A stretch of 64,000 nt of DNA from Lonsdalea iberica. Lineage in GTDB: Bacteria; Pseudomonadota; Gammaproteobacteria; Enterobacterales; Enterobacteriaceae. The number at the start of each line of letters is the position of its first letter. Positions within the stretch are counted from its first letter, which is position 1. A model generated the notes under the pieces. The model did no database searches, was not told the DNA's origin, and was given only the letters and a program-made list of their open reading frames with translations. Below are positions 43,163 to 52,598 of this stretch, in pieces. A program made the translations under genes and the position numbers. Location: positions 1 to 64,000 of the forward strand of contig NZ_LUTP01000004.1 of the NCBI RefSeq assembly GCF_002111585.1, given 5' to 3'.

Positions 43163-43180
43163 CTCGCTTCAAAGAAGGAG
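43163..43180 (+). promoter_or_regulatory. ROSE-type RNA thermometer at the ibpB RBS
   Basis: CTC (43163-43165) pairs with GAG (43178-43180) and CTTC (43167-43170) with GAAG (43174-43177), with an AAA loop and G43166 bulged. This is the same bulged-G layout as at ibpA. A perfect 8-bp hairpin CGGCGAGA/TCTCGCCG (43077-43102) lies upstream in the same leader. Confidence 0.75.
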
Positions 43181-43188
43181 TCATGACT

Positions 43189-43644
43189 ATGCGTAACTAT
43201 GATTTATCCCCGCTGCTGCGTCAGTGGATTGGCTTCGATAAGCTGGCTAGCGCTATGGGCAGTCAGGAAACGGCCGAGTTTCCTCCTTACAACATCGAAA
43301 AACAGGATGATGACCGCTATCGCATCACGCTGGCGCTGGCTGGATTCCGTCAGGAGGATCTGGCTATCGAGATCGAAGGGCCGCGCCTGACGATCAAAGG
43401 TTCGCCCGTTCCGGCGGACAAGGCTGTGAAGTATGTCCATCAGGGGCTTGTGTTTAAACCGTTTACCCTGAGCTTCACGCTAGCTGAACACATTCGCGTG
43501 GCGGAAGCGAAATTCGAACACGGATTGCTGCACATCGACCTTGTCCGCGAAGTGCCCAAAGAGCTGCAGCCACAGCGTATCGCCATCGGCACGTCGCGCG
43601 CTGGGCAGCTGGATAAACCCTCTGAAGAGGTGATTGACGCTTAA
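43189..43644 (+). CDS. ibpB: Small heat-shock protein IbpB
   Basis: Partner of IbpA, 151 aa with an alpha-crystallin domain (about 30-125). The N-terminal [20 protein letters not shown] and the [10 protein letters not shown] core match E. coli IbpB. The second ATG (43189) is preferred to the ATG at 43183, because GGAG lies 8-9 nt before it and only 2 nt before the first. The C-terminus is slightly longer than in E. coli. Confidence 0.96.
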   Translation: MRNYDLSPLLRQWIGFDKLASAMGSQETAEFPPYNIEKQDDDRYRITLALAGFRQEDLAIEIEGPRLTIKGSPVPADKAVKYVHQGLVFKPFTLSFTLAEHIRVAEAKFEHGLLHIDLVREVPKELQPQRIAIGTSRAGQLDKPSEEVIDA

Positions 43645-43671
43645 CCCCCGCGTCTAAAATCGTTGATGAAC

Positions 43672-43703
43672 GCCCATGGCTTCTCGCCGTGGGCTTTTTT
43701 TTT
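43672..43703 (+). terminator. Terminator after ibpB
   Basis: A 9-bp stem GCCCATGGC/GCCGTGGGC (one G-U pair, 5-nt loop) is followed by nine T. Confidence 0.92.
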
Positions 43704-44012
43704 GCTTGAGGATTTGTTGTTTGGTTTGTGAGAAGGAAACTTGGCAATGATTGTTGGGAACGCCGTTTTTTTCGTCAATGCATCTCATGTTTTATGTGCA
43801 GTTCTTAATATTGTCTCTGCCGCATTCCCTGTCATTGGATATCGTTGCTGCATATCGCAGCAGAAATATTAAATTAACGTATGGCCAATATTACGGGCTA
43901 TGAAGTGTTTAATTGATAAATAGATAACTATCGGTTATTGCGTTAATTTTATGTTCTATTGTTGTGAGAACTTTGCTTGTCGTGAACTAACTGTTTTTAT
44001 TTGTTAATACCC

Positions 44013-44043
44013 AAATTATTAAATTATAATTAAATTATTAAAT
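44013..44043 (+). promoter_or_regulatory. Tandem 12-bp AT-rich direct repeat, candidate DcuR operator
   Basis: AAATTATTAAAT occurs at 44013-44024 and again at 44032-44043, a 19-bp period, close to two helical turns. It lies about 230-275 bp before the DASS permease gene in an otherwise gene-free, AT-rich region (43704-44273). A DcuR-type response regulator is encoded downstream and such regulators bind AT-rich tandem sites, so an operator is plausible. The same core recurs before the second transporter (49954-49964). Confidence 0.4.
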
Positions 44044-44273
44044 ACATTTAGTAACTAAAGTAAAGGGTTCGGTAACGCCATTTATAATACTATTTGGACC
44101 GTTGAACATTCATCGAATTTATGGGGCAAGAGGATCGCTGAAACGCTATTATTTTCTTGCCTTTTTTACTGTCGTTGTACCCGTTGTATTTATTAATGGG
44201 GAAATAAAAGAGAATAACGACCCCCCACTCATGACAGGGTACACCCGGTAAAAGCGTCAGATTTCGTTTTAAT

Positions 44274-45701
44274 ATGAGTGGTGTATGTATGTCTGCGAAT
44301 AATAGCAGGTTAGTTAAACTTCTGTTCATCCTCGGCATTGCCGTCGGATTATGGTTTGTTCCCGTCCCCGAGGGCGTTAGCCCCTCAGCCTGGCACTTGA
44401 TGGCCATCTTCATTGCGACCGTCGTGGGTTTGATTCTTTCTCCTTATCCGTTGGGTGCCATCGCGATATTCAGCATCACGGCGGTTGCCGCCATGGGGCT
44501 GCTGAGCGTCAAAGACGTGCTGGCGGGTTTCAGCGACCCGACCATCTGGATGATCGCCTGCGCCTTCTTCATCTCGCGAGGTTTTATCAAAACCGGCTTT
44601 GGCCGCCGTATCGGTTTGCTGTTTATCAGCAAGCTGGGCAACAGTAGTCTGGGTCTGGCCTATGGTCTGGTCTTCACCGATCTACTGTTTGCTCCGGCGA
44701 TGCCTTCTACCTCAGCGCGCTGCGGCGGTATTATCACTCCGCTGTTTCGTTCTATCGCTGAAGCCTACGGCTCGACGCCGGCCCAGGGAACGCAGAAACG
44801 TATTGGCGCCTTCCTGGTGCAAACCATCTTTCAGTGTAACTCTGTAACATCCGCGATGTTTATGACGTCCATGGCCGGTAACCCGATGATCAGCAAACTG
44901 GCTGGGCAGTTCGGCGTGCACATCAGCTGGACCCAGTGGGCGATGGCGACATTGCTGCCGGGGATTGTTTCTCTGATTGTTATCCCGCTGGTGATGTATC
45001 GCTTTTATCCTCCCGAGCTGAAGAAAACGAGCGAAATGCGCGCGATGGCCGTCGAAAAACTGCGTGAAATGGGTTCGATGAGCCGCGATGAGTGGGTCGT
45101 GCTTGGCGTATTCCTGGGACTGGTCACCTTCTGGGTTCTAGGGGCGACGCTGCATATCGACGCAACGCTGACGGCGTTGGCGGGTTTAAGCGTGCTGCTA
45201 TTGACTCGTGCTTTAACGTGGGACGACGTGGTGAGCGAGAAAGAAGCCTGGCACACCGTGGTGTGGTTCGCGGTGCTGATCATGCTGGCGACGCAGTTGA
45301 ATAAATTGGGCCTGATCGGCTGGCTGGGCAACATGGCAGGGGATTCCGTCAAAGGGATGCACTGGCTGCCAATGCTGGGACTGCTGCTGCTGGTCTACTA
45401 CTACAGCCATTACCTGATGGCGAGCGCTGTGGCGCACATCAGCGCCATGTATGCGATTTTCGTCTCCATCGCTATCGCCGCAGGTGCTCCTCCTATGCTG
45501 ACGGTTCTGGCCTTTGCCGCCTTCAGTAACCTGTTCATGTCTACCACGCACTACTCCGGCGGTCCGGCGCCCATCCTGTTCGGCTGTGGCTATATGTCAC
45601 TGTCTACTTGGTGGAAGATAGGTTTCCTGACCGGGCTGGTCGTCATCCCCATCTGGTTGATTGTCGGTAGCTTCTGGTGGAAAGTTCTGGGCCTGTGGTA
45701 A
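44274..45701 (+). CDS. DASS-family di/tricarboxylate:anion permease (CitT/TtdT-like)
   Basis: A 475-aa inner-membrane protein with about 12-14 hydrophobic segments. It belongs to the divalent anion:sodium symporter group, close to bacterial citrate/tartrate-succinate antiporters and the plastid 2-oxoglutarate/malate translocator. Visible family blocks are FSDPTIWMIACAFFISRGF, APAMPSTSARCGGIITPLF (first SNT-like signature), and TTHYSGGPAPILFG near the C-terminus. The true start may be the ATG at 44289. It heads the cluster with a DcuS/DcuR-type system, so its substrate is probably a C4-dicarboxylate or citrate. Confidence 0.85.
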   Translation: MSGVCMSANNSRLVKLLFILGIAVGLWFVPVPEGVSPSAWHLMAIFIATVVGLILSPYPLGAIAIFSITAVAAMGLLSVKDVLAGFSDPTIWMIACAFFISRGFIKTGFGRRIGLLFISKLGNSSLGLAYGLVFTDLLFAPAMPSTSARCGGIITPLFRSIAEAYGSTPAQGTQKRIGAFLVQTIFQCNSVTSAMFMTSMAGNPMISKLAGQFGVHISWTQWAMATLLPGIVSLIVIPLVMYRFYPPELKKTSEMRAMAVEKLREMGSMSRDEWVVLGVFLGLVTFWVLGATLHIDATLTALAGLSVLLLTRALTWDDVVSEKEAWHTVVWFAVLIMLATQLNKLGLIGWLGNMAGDSVKGMHWLPMLGLLLLVYYYSHYLMASAVAHISAMYAIFVSIAIAAGAPPMLTVLAFAAFSNLFMSTTHYSGGPAPILFGCGYMSLSTWWKIGFLTGLVVIPIWLIVGSFWWKVLGLW

Positions 45702-45730
45702 CAGGCAGTCAGCACCCACAAGTGAAATAA

Positions 45731-45758
45731 ACCGCCGCCGCCGCTTTATGGCGGCGGT
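45731..45758 (+). other. Hairpin between the permease and sensor kinase genes
   Basis: A perfect 9-bp G+C stem ACCGCCGCC/GGCGGCGGT (45731-45739 with 45750-45758) without a U-tract. It may attenuate read-through into the kinase gene. Confidence 0.5.
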
Positions 45759-45832
45759 ATGTTATATGAACTGCGCGAAATCGGCTTAAACGGTATAAGA
45801 TAGTGGGTTACGACAATCTTTCGGAGCGAGCC

Positions 45833-47446
45833 ATGAGTAAGAAGAAGACTCCGCTGAAGCTGAGTACGTCCATCATCCTTATGGTGTCGGCGGTGATTGG
45901 TTCTGTACTGCTGGTGGTGTATGCCCTACTGTTTTTCCGTATCAGTGAGCTGACGGAAAACCACCTTAGAGAGAAGGCCTTCGCCATCGCTCGCACCGTC
46001 GCCTACGCCCCTGTAGTCATCCATGAGTTGAGTAATGTCGGCAATCCGGAAGAGGTACAGCGCTTTTCGGAAGAAGTAAAATGGCGTAACCACTTACTGT
46101 TCGTCATCGTGACCGATATGAAAGGGATTCGTCATTCGCATCCCGAGTCCGACCAGATTGGCCGCCACTTCATCGGCAACGACCTCTACCCGGCTCTAAT
46201 GGGCCTTGAGAATTCGGCGGTGAACCGAGGGGTGCTGGAACCTGCGCTGCGGGTATTTGTCCCGGTCTTCGACCAGAGCGGCAAACAGTTGGGCGCGGTC
46301 GCGGTGGGGATCTCGTTGACCAGCGTGCAGTCGCTGATCAATGAAAACCGCTGGGTTATTCCTTGGACTATCCTTTTTGGAGCGCTGGTCGGATTGTTGG
46401 GCACGTATTTTCTGGTGAAAGCCCTGAAACGAATCATGCTTGGCTTCGAACCCTTCGAGATTTCAAATCTGTTTGAGCAGCGTAACGCCATGCTGAAGCA
46501 GATTAAGGAAGGCGTTATTGCGGTCGATACTGAATTACGCGTGACGATAGTCAACGATGAAGCCCAGCGCTTGTTCAGCCAGCACTCCGCCAGCAATGAA
46601 CTCACTATCGGCAGTACGATCAGTCGCTGGCCCGCTCTGATGAGTCTGGAAAAAGTCGTGAAATCCGGAAAACCACAGCGAGACGAAGAGATCAATTTCA
46701 ACGGCAACCCGCTGCTGACCAACACGGTGCCGGTCGTGGTGAATGGGGAAACGATAGGCGCCATCGCCACGCTGCGGGATAAAACCGAAATCAGCCAACT
46801 GGTGCAACGGTTGACCGGGATGTCGTATTACGCCGACGCATTGCGCGCGCAGTCTCATGAATTCATGAACAAACTGCACGTCATTCTGGGTATGCTGCAT
46901 TTGAAATATTACCCGCAGCTTGAAGAGTACATTCTCAAAACGGCGAATCATTATCAGGCGGAAATCGGCGCCATTATTCGTAAGATCAAATCTCCCGTGA
47001 TAGCAGGGTTTTTGCTCGGGAAGATTAACCGGGCGCGGGATTTGGGTATCAACCTGTCGATTAGCGAAGACAGTCTGCTGCCGGATACCGATGATGTGGA
47101 AGCAACAAACGAATTGATTACGGTTCTGGGGAACCTGATCGAAAATGCGTTAGACGCGATGACCGGCCTCGAAAACCGCGAGATCCGCGTCACGTTCCAT
47201 CATAAAAAAGGGCATCTGCACTGTATGGTCAGCGACGATGGCCCGGGTATACCGCTAGATATTCAGCAAAAGATTTACCAGGAAGGATTCTCGACCAAAG
47301 GCAGTGGACGCGGCATTGGCTTGTATTTGACTAAACAAAGTCTGGAAAAAATTGGCGGCACCATCGATCTTGACTCTGAACCCGAGGTGTATACCCAGTT
47401 TTTCGTGAATATTCCTTATAAAGCAAGGCAGATTGACCATGATTAA
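45833..47446 (+). CDS. dcuS: DcuS-type sensor histidine kinase
   Basis: A 537-aa membrane sensor of the CitA/DcuS family. TM1 is at about 14-35, a periplasmic PAS domain at 36-172, TM2 at 174-195, then a cytoplasmic PAS, a DHp helix with His342 in SHEFMNKLHV, and an ATPase domain (NLIENALDAM, DDGPGIP, GSGRGIGL). Arg100, His103 and Arg140 match the C4-dicarboxylate-binding Arg107, His110 and Arg147 of E. coli DcuS, supporting a DcuS rather than CitA ligand type. The ATG at 45833 has GGAG 7 nt before it. It is clustered with two carboxylate transporters rather than dcuB. Confidence 0.82.
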   Translation: MSKKKTPLKLSTSIILMVSAVIGSVLLVVYALLFFRISELTENHLREKAFAIARTVAYAPVVIHELSNVGNPEEVQRFSEEVKWRNHLLFVIVTDMKGIRHSHPESDQIGRHFIGNDLYPALMGLENSAVNRGVLEPALRVFVPVFDQSGKQLGAVAVGISLTSVQSLINENRWVIPWTILFGALVGLLGTYFLVKALKRIMLGFEPFEISNLFEQRNAMLKQIKEGVIAVDTELRVTIVNDEAQRLFSQHSASNELTIGSTISRWPALMSLEKVVKSGKPQRDEEINFNGNPLLTNTVPVVVNGETIGAIATLRDKTEISQLVQRLTGMSYYADALRAQSHEFMNKLHVILGMLHLKYYPQLEEYILKTANHYQAEIGAIIRKIKSPVIAGFLLGKINRARDLGINLSISEDSLLPDTDDVEATNELITVLGNLIENALDAMTGLENREIRVTFHHKKGHLHCMVSDDGPGIPLDIQQKIYQEGFSTKGSGRGIGLYLTKQSLEKIGGTIDLDSEPEVYTQFFVNIPYKARQIDHD

Positions 47447-48161
47447 TGTACTGATCGTTGACGACGATGCCATGGTGGCTGAGTTGAATAAGTGTTACCT
47501 GAATCAGGTTTCCGGATTCAACTGTTACGCTACTGTCTCCACGTTGCAGCAGGCCAGAAATCTGCTGATGCAGCCAGATTGCGAAATCGATCTGGTGCTG
47601 CTGGATATTTACATGCAGCAGGATAATGGGCTGGACCTGTTGCCGGCTATCCGCGAATTCAGCGAGCATACTGACGTGATCATTATCTCGTCAGCCAGCG
47701 ACGTCTACACCATCAAAAAAGCCCTGCACTACGGTGTGGTGGACTACCTGATCAAACCTTTCCAGTTTGCTCGTTTCGAGCAGGCGCTGACCGCTTACCG
47801 CGAAGAGGCAAACCTGCTTAAGCATCGTGAATTCGTGGCGCAAACGGATATCGACAACTTGATTAGACGCACCAGCGGGAACCCTGTCGCTGAGCGTAAG
47901 AAGCTGCCAAAAGGGCTGACGAGCCTGACGCTGCGCACCGTATGCGAGTGGATTGAAGGTAATCAAGGGGCGGAGTTCTCCACTGAAATGCTGGCCAATG
48001 CGATTGGCATCTCGCGCGTTTCCTGTCGTAAGTACCTCATCTACCTGGCGGATACCGGCATTCTCGCCACCAATATCCTGTATGGTTCGACGGGGCGTCC
48101 GGTTTATCTCTACCGTCTACTGCCTGAAAAGCAGGATGCATTGCGCCAATATTGCGAATAA
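47439..48161 (+). CDS. dcuR: DcuR-type response regulator
   Basis: A 240-aa partner of the upstream kinase. The receiver domain has the acidic pair in VDDDAM, the phospho-acceptor Asp56 in LLDIYMQ and the Lys in YLIKPFQ. The C-terminal helix-turn-helix (STEMLANAIGISRVSCRKYLIYL) is very close to E. coli DcuR. The ATG at 47439 overlaps the kinase stop by 8 nt. Expected action: binding AT-rich sites to activate transport genes for dicarboxylates (family knowledge); the flanking transporters are the natural targets (inference). Confidence 0.85.
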   Translation: MINVLIVDDDAMVAELNKCYLNQVSGFNCYATVSTLQQARNLLMQPDCEIDLVLLDIYMQQDNGLDLLPAIREFSEHTDVIIISSASDVYTIKKALHYGVVDYLIKPFQFARFEQALTAYREEANLLKHREFVAQTDIDNLIRRTSGNPVAERKKLPKGLTSLTLRTVCEWIEGNQGAEFSTEMLANAIGISRVSCRKYLIYLADTGILATNILYGSTGRPVYLYRLLPEKQDALRQYCE

Positions 48162-48253
48162 TCCAGATAAATTGGCCTGCAGAGCATGCTCTCAGGGCGA
48201 ATGATGGTGAGTGGTAAGGTCTGAACTGAAAAACGGCTCCACCGACTGAATGA

Positions 48254-48289
48254 AAACCCGCGACCTCTTGGAGGTGGTGGGTTTTTTTT
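48254..48289 (+). terminator. Terminator after dcuR
   Basis: AACCC...ACCTC pairs imperfectly with GAGGT...GGGTT around a TTG loop, followed by eight T. Confidence 0.8.
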
Positions 48290-48340
48290 ATCGTTCTTCT
48301 TTCTCGACTCCTTCAAAAACGGCTTTTTTTGGATGCAGGC

Positions 48341-48371
48341 AAAAAAACCACCGCTCAGTGGCGGTGGTTTT
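48341..48371 (-). terminator. Terminator after the 2HCT transporter gene
   Basis: An 11-bp stem AAAACCACCGC/GCGGTGGTTTT with a 6-nt loop; on the minus strand it is followed by a T-run (plus-strand A 48341-48347). Confidence 0.88.
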
Positions 48372-48387
48372 CCGGAGCTGATTTCGA

Positions 48388-49731
48388 CTAGACGAACAAT
48401 CTCAGCAACAGCGTGGCGCCGATGACCGTAGATGCACCGCCAATACGTGTTGCGATTTGCGCGAACGGCATCAGCGACATGCGGTTGGAGGCGGAAAGGA
48501 TAGCGACGTCGCCGGTGCCGCCAAGGCCGCTGTGACAGGTCGTGACAATGGATGACTCAATAGGATACATATTGAGATAAGGCGCGATGAAGAAGCTGAC
48601 CAGCGCCATAGAGATCACCACAGAACCACATACCAGTACGTAACCGACAGAGAAGACCGCGACAACGCTTTCCAACGGGACATACAGCATGCCGAGCCCA
48701 ATCATTAGTGGCCACACCAGAGAGCTGGAAACGAATTTGTAAAAGCTGCTGGCTCCGGTTTCCATGCTGGAAGGGATGACGCGAGCATATTTACAGATGA
48801 CGGCGATCAGGATCATCAGAACAGGGCCGGGGATGTGCACGATTTTCTCCGCCAGACCGCCAACGATGAAGAAGGTGCAGATAAGCAGCAGCCCGCCGCC
48901 CATCAGCGTGAAGTCCACCGGCTTTGGCGCTTCTTTCACATTGAAGATTTCATTGTCTTTATCGCTGCGAATCAGTCGCCCTTGGCCGTTGAGATCTTTA
49001 CGGGCCATGCCCAGTCGCGCCAGCATACCTGCGCAGATGATAGCGAAAATGTTGCCCACAACGGCAGCGGGCGCCAACTGGGCCACATAGACGTCGGGAG
49101 ACTGACCCAGAATGGCGGAGTAGGCCAGGGAAAGCGGCAGAATGCCTTCGCCGATACCGCCGCCGATGATGGGAACGATGATGAAAAAGAAGGTATGGTA
49201 GAAGGTATAACCGCACAATTTACCCACCAGCAGGCCGGTAGACACGGCAGTAACAGTACCGATGACCAGCGGAACGAACATTCGCACCATGCCCTGAATC
49301 AAAATGATGCGGTTCATGCCGAGAATACTACCCACCACCAAACTGGCGATGACGAAATAGAGGAAGTTGGCCTCTTTCATCAGCAGGGTCACGGTATCCA
49401 GCGTGGTGTCATTAAAGAACTCGTAATAGACCAGTACCGACGGCACGATCAGGCACAGAATTGCGGGTCCGCCAATCTCTTTTAACACCGGAATATTGCG
49501 GCCGATATGCGCCAATAAAAATCCCATCGACATGATTACGGCGAAACCGCCGATCATATTTCTGGGCAAAACACCGGTATAGGCGGCGACAAAAACAATG
49601 GCGGAAATGACGATAAAGAGAACTAAAGGAACGGATCCAATCGTGGTTTTATTCAAGCTACCCATCAAGCCAGGAGGCGGAGTATTTACGAGGGTATCCT
49701 CATGGAGGATATCAGCATCAATTTTTTTCAT
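48388..49731 (-). CDS. 2-hydroxycarboxylate transporter (CitS/CimH/MaeN family)
   Basis: A 447-aa secondary transporter with about 11 membrane helices. The two GGxG-type re-entrant loops characteristic of the 2HCT family are present: IIGGGIGEGILPLS in the N-half and GLGGTGDVAILSASNRM in the C-half, where an Arg near the second loop binds the substrate. Substrates of the family are malate, citrate or lactate with sodium or protons; this one is closer to the malate/citrate CimH/MaeN type than to CitS, judging by the first loop. The ATG at 49731 has AAGGTGA 6 nt upstream; a longer start at 49761 is less likely. Confidence 0.87.
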   Translation of the reverse strand: MKKIDADILHEDTLVNTPPPGLMGSLNKTTIGSVPLVLFIVISAIVFVAAYTGVLPRNMIGGFAVIMSMGFLLAHIGRNIPVLKEIGGPAILCLIVPSVLVYYEFFNDTTLDTVTLLMKEANFLYFVIASLVVGSILGMNRIILIQGMVRMFVPLVIGTVTAVSTGLLVGKLCGYTFYHTFFFIIVPIIGGGIGEGILPLSLAYSAILGQSPDVYVAQLAPAAVVGNIFAIICAGMLARLGMARKDLNGQGRLIRSDKDNEIFNVKEAPKPVDFTLMGGGLLLICTFFIVGGLAEKIVHIPGPVLMILIAVICKYARVIPSSMETGASSFYKFVSSSLVWPLMIGLGMLYVPLESVVAVFSVGYVLVCGSVVISMALVSFFIAPYLNMYPIESSIVTTCHSGLGGTGDVAILSASNRMSLMPFAQIATRIGGASTVIGATLLLRLFV

Positions 49732-50882
49732 TATATTCACCTTGTTGTGGTGGTAGGGCATACAAAGGAAAAATGTAAGATTATGAATATTAAATCGTTA
49801 TTTTATTTTTGCTCACACGCGTAATGTGAATGGGTGTGGTATTTCGGGTACTGCTATTGAATATCAGGCAATTTATCATGGCTTATTGTTAAAAATAATA
49901 GCCATTAATTGAGTGCGTGATGTAATTGTGAACTGAACGGCACTTCCATTTTAAATAATTTAATTCTTAGTTTTGTAATTAAAATTAATTCAGGGTTAGG
50001 GAGTAGCGTTATTGAAGCGGGGAATTTGTTTTTTATCTTGATAGAATTGCATGGTAAAAATAACCCATGGTGCTCAAATAATAAAATTTTAAAACTAATG
50101 TAAATCTTTCGGGGGAAATATGAGATCACGCCAGTCATTATTCACATCTTAGTTTTTAATATTTGCAGTAGTTTGTCTAAGAGATCACATAATTACCTCC
50201 ATTTCAGCCCACTTCCTCGTTTTTATTCCCCTTTATTTTGTGACAACAGTCACGCCGCACCGTTTCTTTTCACGGATAAACGGGGCTCTAAGGCCTCTGC
50301 ATCTATTTGCTGCGGGAGTATTGCCTGTGTTAAGTCGGTCGCTCATGTCACCACTTTTTTCACCTCACGCAGATAGTCATTTTAAACCTCATGAAATGAA
50401 AACCTGTCGATCACAACACGCCATCTTTTGTGACCCAAATATCATTATTACAAGAAGATGCCGAAAAGGTGGGGTTAAAAATCAGAAAGGTAAGATGAAA
50501 TTCATATAGTTATTTTTTATCTTTAAATTACTCTATTTGGTTTTTTCTGTAATTTTAGGCCTGTTTTTTTATGTATATCGGATTTTAAATCTGAATTCAG
50601 AATGTTTTTTCTTTTTTTTAGTTCGTACCCGCGCACTCGATAGCGTTGTAAATCCATATTAGGCGTATTGACCTGAATGTGAACAGTTGACAAATTGATG
50701 ACACGACAGGAAAGAGCTTCGTCCGTGTGGGGGCTTTCCCTTTCTTTATTCGGCAAGCAGGGGGCATCGCACGGCTTATTTTCCTGATGCCTGTCGCAGT
50801 AACGCTGCAGTATGCGGACCACGAAATAAAAACAACGGTCCGTCTGCTATCACACAACATCCACACCATGAGGCATACATAA
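49732..50882. promoter_or_regulatory. Long AT-rich region between the 2HCT gene and dppA
   Basis: About 1150 nt without a supported gene. It contains AATAATTTAAT at 49954-49964, the reverse complement of ATTAAATTATT found in the 44-kb repeat region, and a bulged hairpin ATGGCT(T)ATT/AATAGCCAT at 49878-49905. It ends with the dppA leader, whose CA-rich stretch CACACAACATCCACACC (50851-50867) resembles the GcvB sRNA target in E. coli dppA. The divergent transporter and dpp promoters must lie here, but I cannot place them. Confidence 0.45.
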
Positions 50883-52480
50883 ATGGCTAAATCCATGATG
50901 ACATCAAGGATGCTAAGGCTTGGCCTTGGACTGCTGGCGCTCTCGGTTGCAGCGGGCGTGCAGGCGAAAACGTTAGTGTATTGCTTGGAAGGTTCTCCGG
51001 AAGGTTTCAATCCGCAGTTATACACGTCGGGCACGACGTTTGATGCCAGTTCGTCTCCCATTTATAACCGGCTGATTGAATTCAAAAGTGGCACAACGGA
51101 GATCGAACCTGGCCTGGCGGAAAAGTGGGACATCAGTGACGACGGTAAAACGTACACCTTCCATCTGCGCACCGACGTAAAGTGGCAAAGCAGCAAAGAT
51201 TTCAAGCCGACGCGCGGCTTTAATGCCGACGACGTGCCCAACGTCAGCTGGATGTGAATCACCCTTATCACAAAGTCTCAGGCGGCAACTATGAGTACTT
51301 TGAAGGCATGGGAATGCGAGACCTGATTGAGAAGGTGGAAAAAGTTGACGACCACACGGTGCGTTTCCATCTAACCCGCGCTGAGGCCCCCTTTGCCGCC
51401 GATCTGGCGATGGATTTCGCCTCCATGTTATCCGCTGAATATGCCGATGCGATGATGAAGGCCGGAACGCCTGAAAAAGTCGATCTGAATCCGCTCGGCA
51501 CCGGTCCGTTCCAGTTGCAGCAATATCAAAAAGACTCCCGTATTTTGTATAAGGCGTTCGACGGCTTCTGGGGACAGAAACCGGGCATAGACCGCCTGGT
51601 GTTCTCCATCACGCCGGACGCCTCTGTGCGTTACGCCAAGCTACAGAAAAACGAATGCCAGATCATGCCTTATCCCAATCCGGCGGACTTGGCCAGCATG
51701 CGGAAGGATAAGAACCTGATTCTGCTAGAAAAGCCGGGGCTGAACGTTGGCTATCTCTCTTATAACGTCGAGAAAAAGCCGCTGGATAACCTCAAAGTAC
51801 GCCAGGCGTTGAACTATGCCGTCAACAAACAGGCCATTATCGAGGCCGTCTATCAGGGCGCCGGTCAGGCGGCCAAAAACCTGATCCCGCCCACCATGTG
51901 GGGTTACAACGATGCGGTGCAGGATTACACCTATGATCCGCAAAAAGCGAAGGCGCTCTTACAGGAAGCCGGGCTAGGCGATGGTTTTACTATTGACCTG
52001 TGGGCCATGCCGGTTCAGCGACCGTATAACCCGAATGCGCGCCGCATGGCGGAGATGATTCAGTCGGACTGGGCCAAAATCGGCGTGAACGCCAAGATTG
52101 TGACCTACGAATGGGGCGAATATTTGAAACGTTCTAAAGACGGGGAGCATCAGACCGTCCTGTTTGGCTGGACTGGCGACAACGGGGATCCGGATAACTT
52201 TTTCGCGACGCTGTTTAGCTGCGATGCCGCTCGCAAAGGCTCTAACTACTCCCGCTGGTGTTACAAGGCTTTTGAGGATGTCATCCAGCCAGCTCGGGCC
52301 ATCTCCGATGAGGCCAAGCGCATCGAGCTGTATAAGCAGGCGCAGGTCATCATGCACGATCAGGCCCCGGCGCTGATCATCGCTCACTCGACGGTGTACG
52401 AGCCGATTCGCAGCAACGTCAAAGGTTACGTCATCGAACCGCGCGGCGTGCATAACTTCAATCACGTTTCCCTGGATTAA
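50883..52480 (+). pseudogene. dppA: Dipeptide-binding protein DppA, frameshifted
   Basis: The periplasmic binding protein of the Dpp ABC transporter (also carries heme and 5-aminolevulinate in E. coli). The signal peptide and N-terminal part read in one frame to a TGA at 51255-51257. The remainder (QLDVNHPYHKVSGG onward to LD) reads in a different frame from 51245. Between GTG (51234-51236) and CAG (51245-51247) there are 8 nt where E. coli encodes six residues (VFSFDR, 18 nt): a net loss of 10 nt. Everything else is well conserved to the stop at 52480. Either a recent loss of function or a sequencing/assembly error. Confidence 0.88.
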
Positions 52481-52598
52481 TTCCTGACCCCGATGCGGAT
52501 GTCGCTGTGTGCTTGCGGGCGCGCAGCGGCGATGAATGCTACAGGTCGCGACCCTGATCGAGCCGCCGACGGGTCGGTCATACACAGAGAGTGCGGAT

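Noticed and set aside
50523-50822. 99-codon minus-strand frame before dppA
   Set aside because: It is antisense to the dppA leader, has no family resemblance and odd composition (KKRKN... tail).
51228-51260. Programmed ribosomal frameshift in dppA
   Set aside because: There is no slippery heptamer or stimulatory pseudoknot, and six conserved residues are missing rather than read in another frame.
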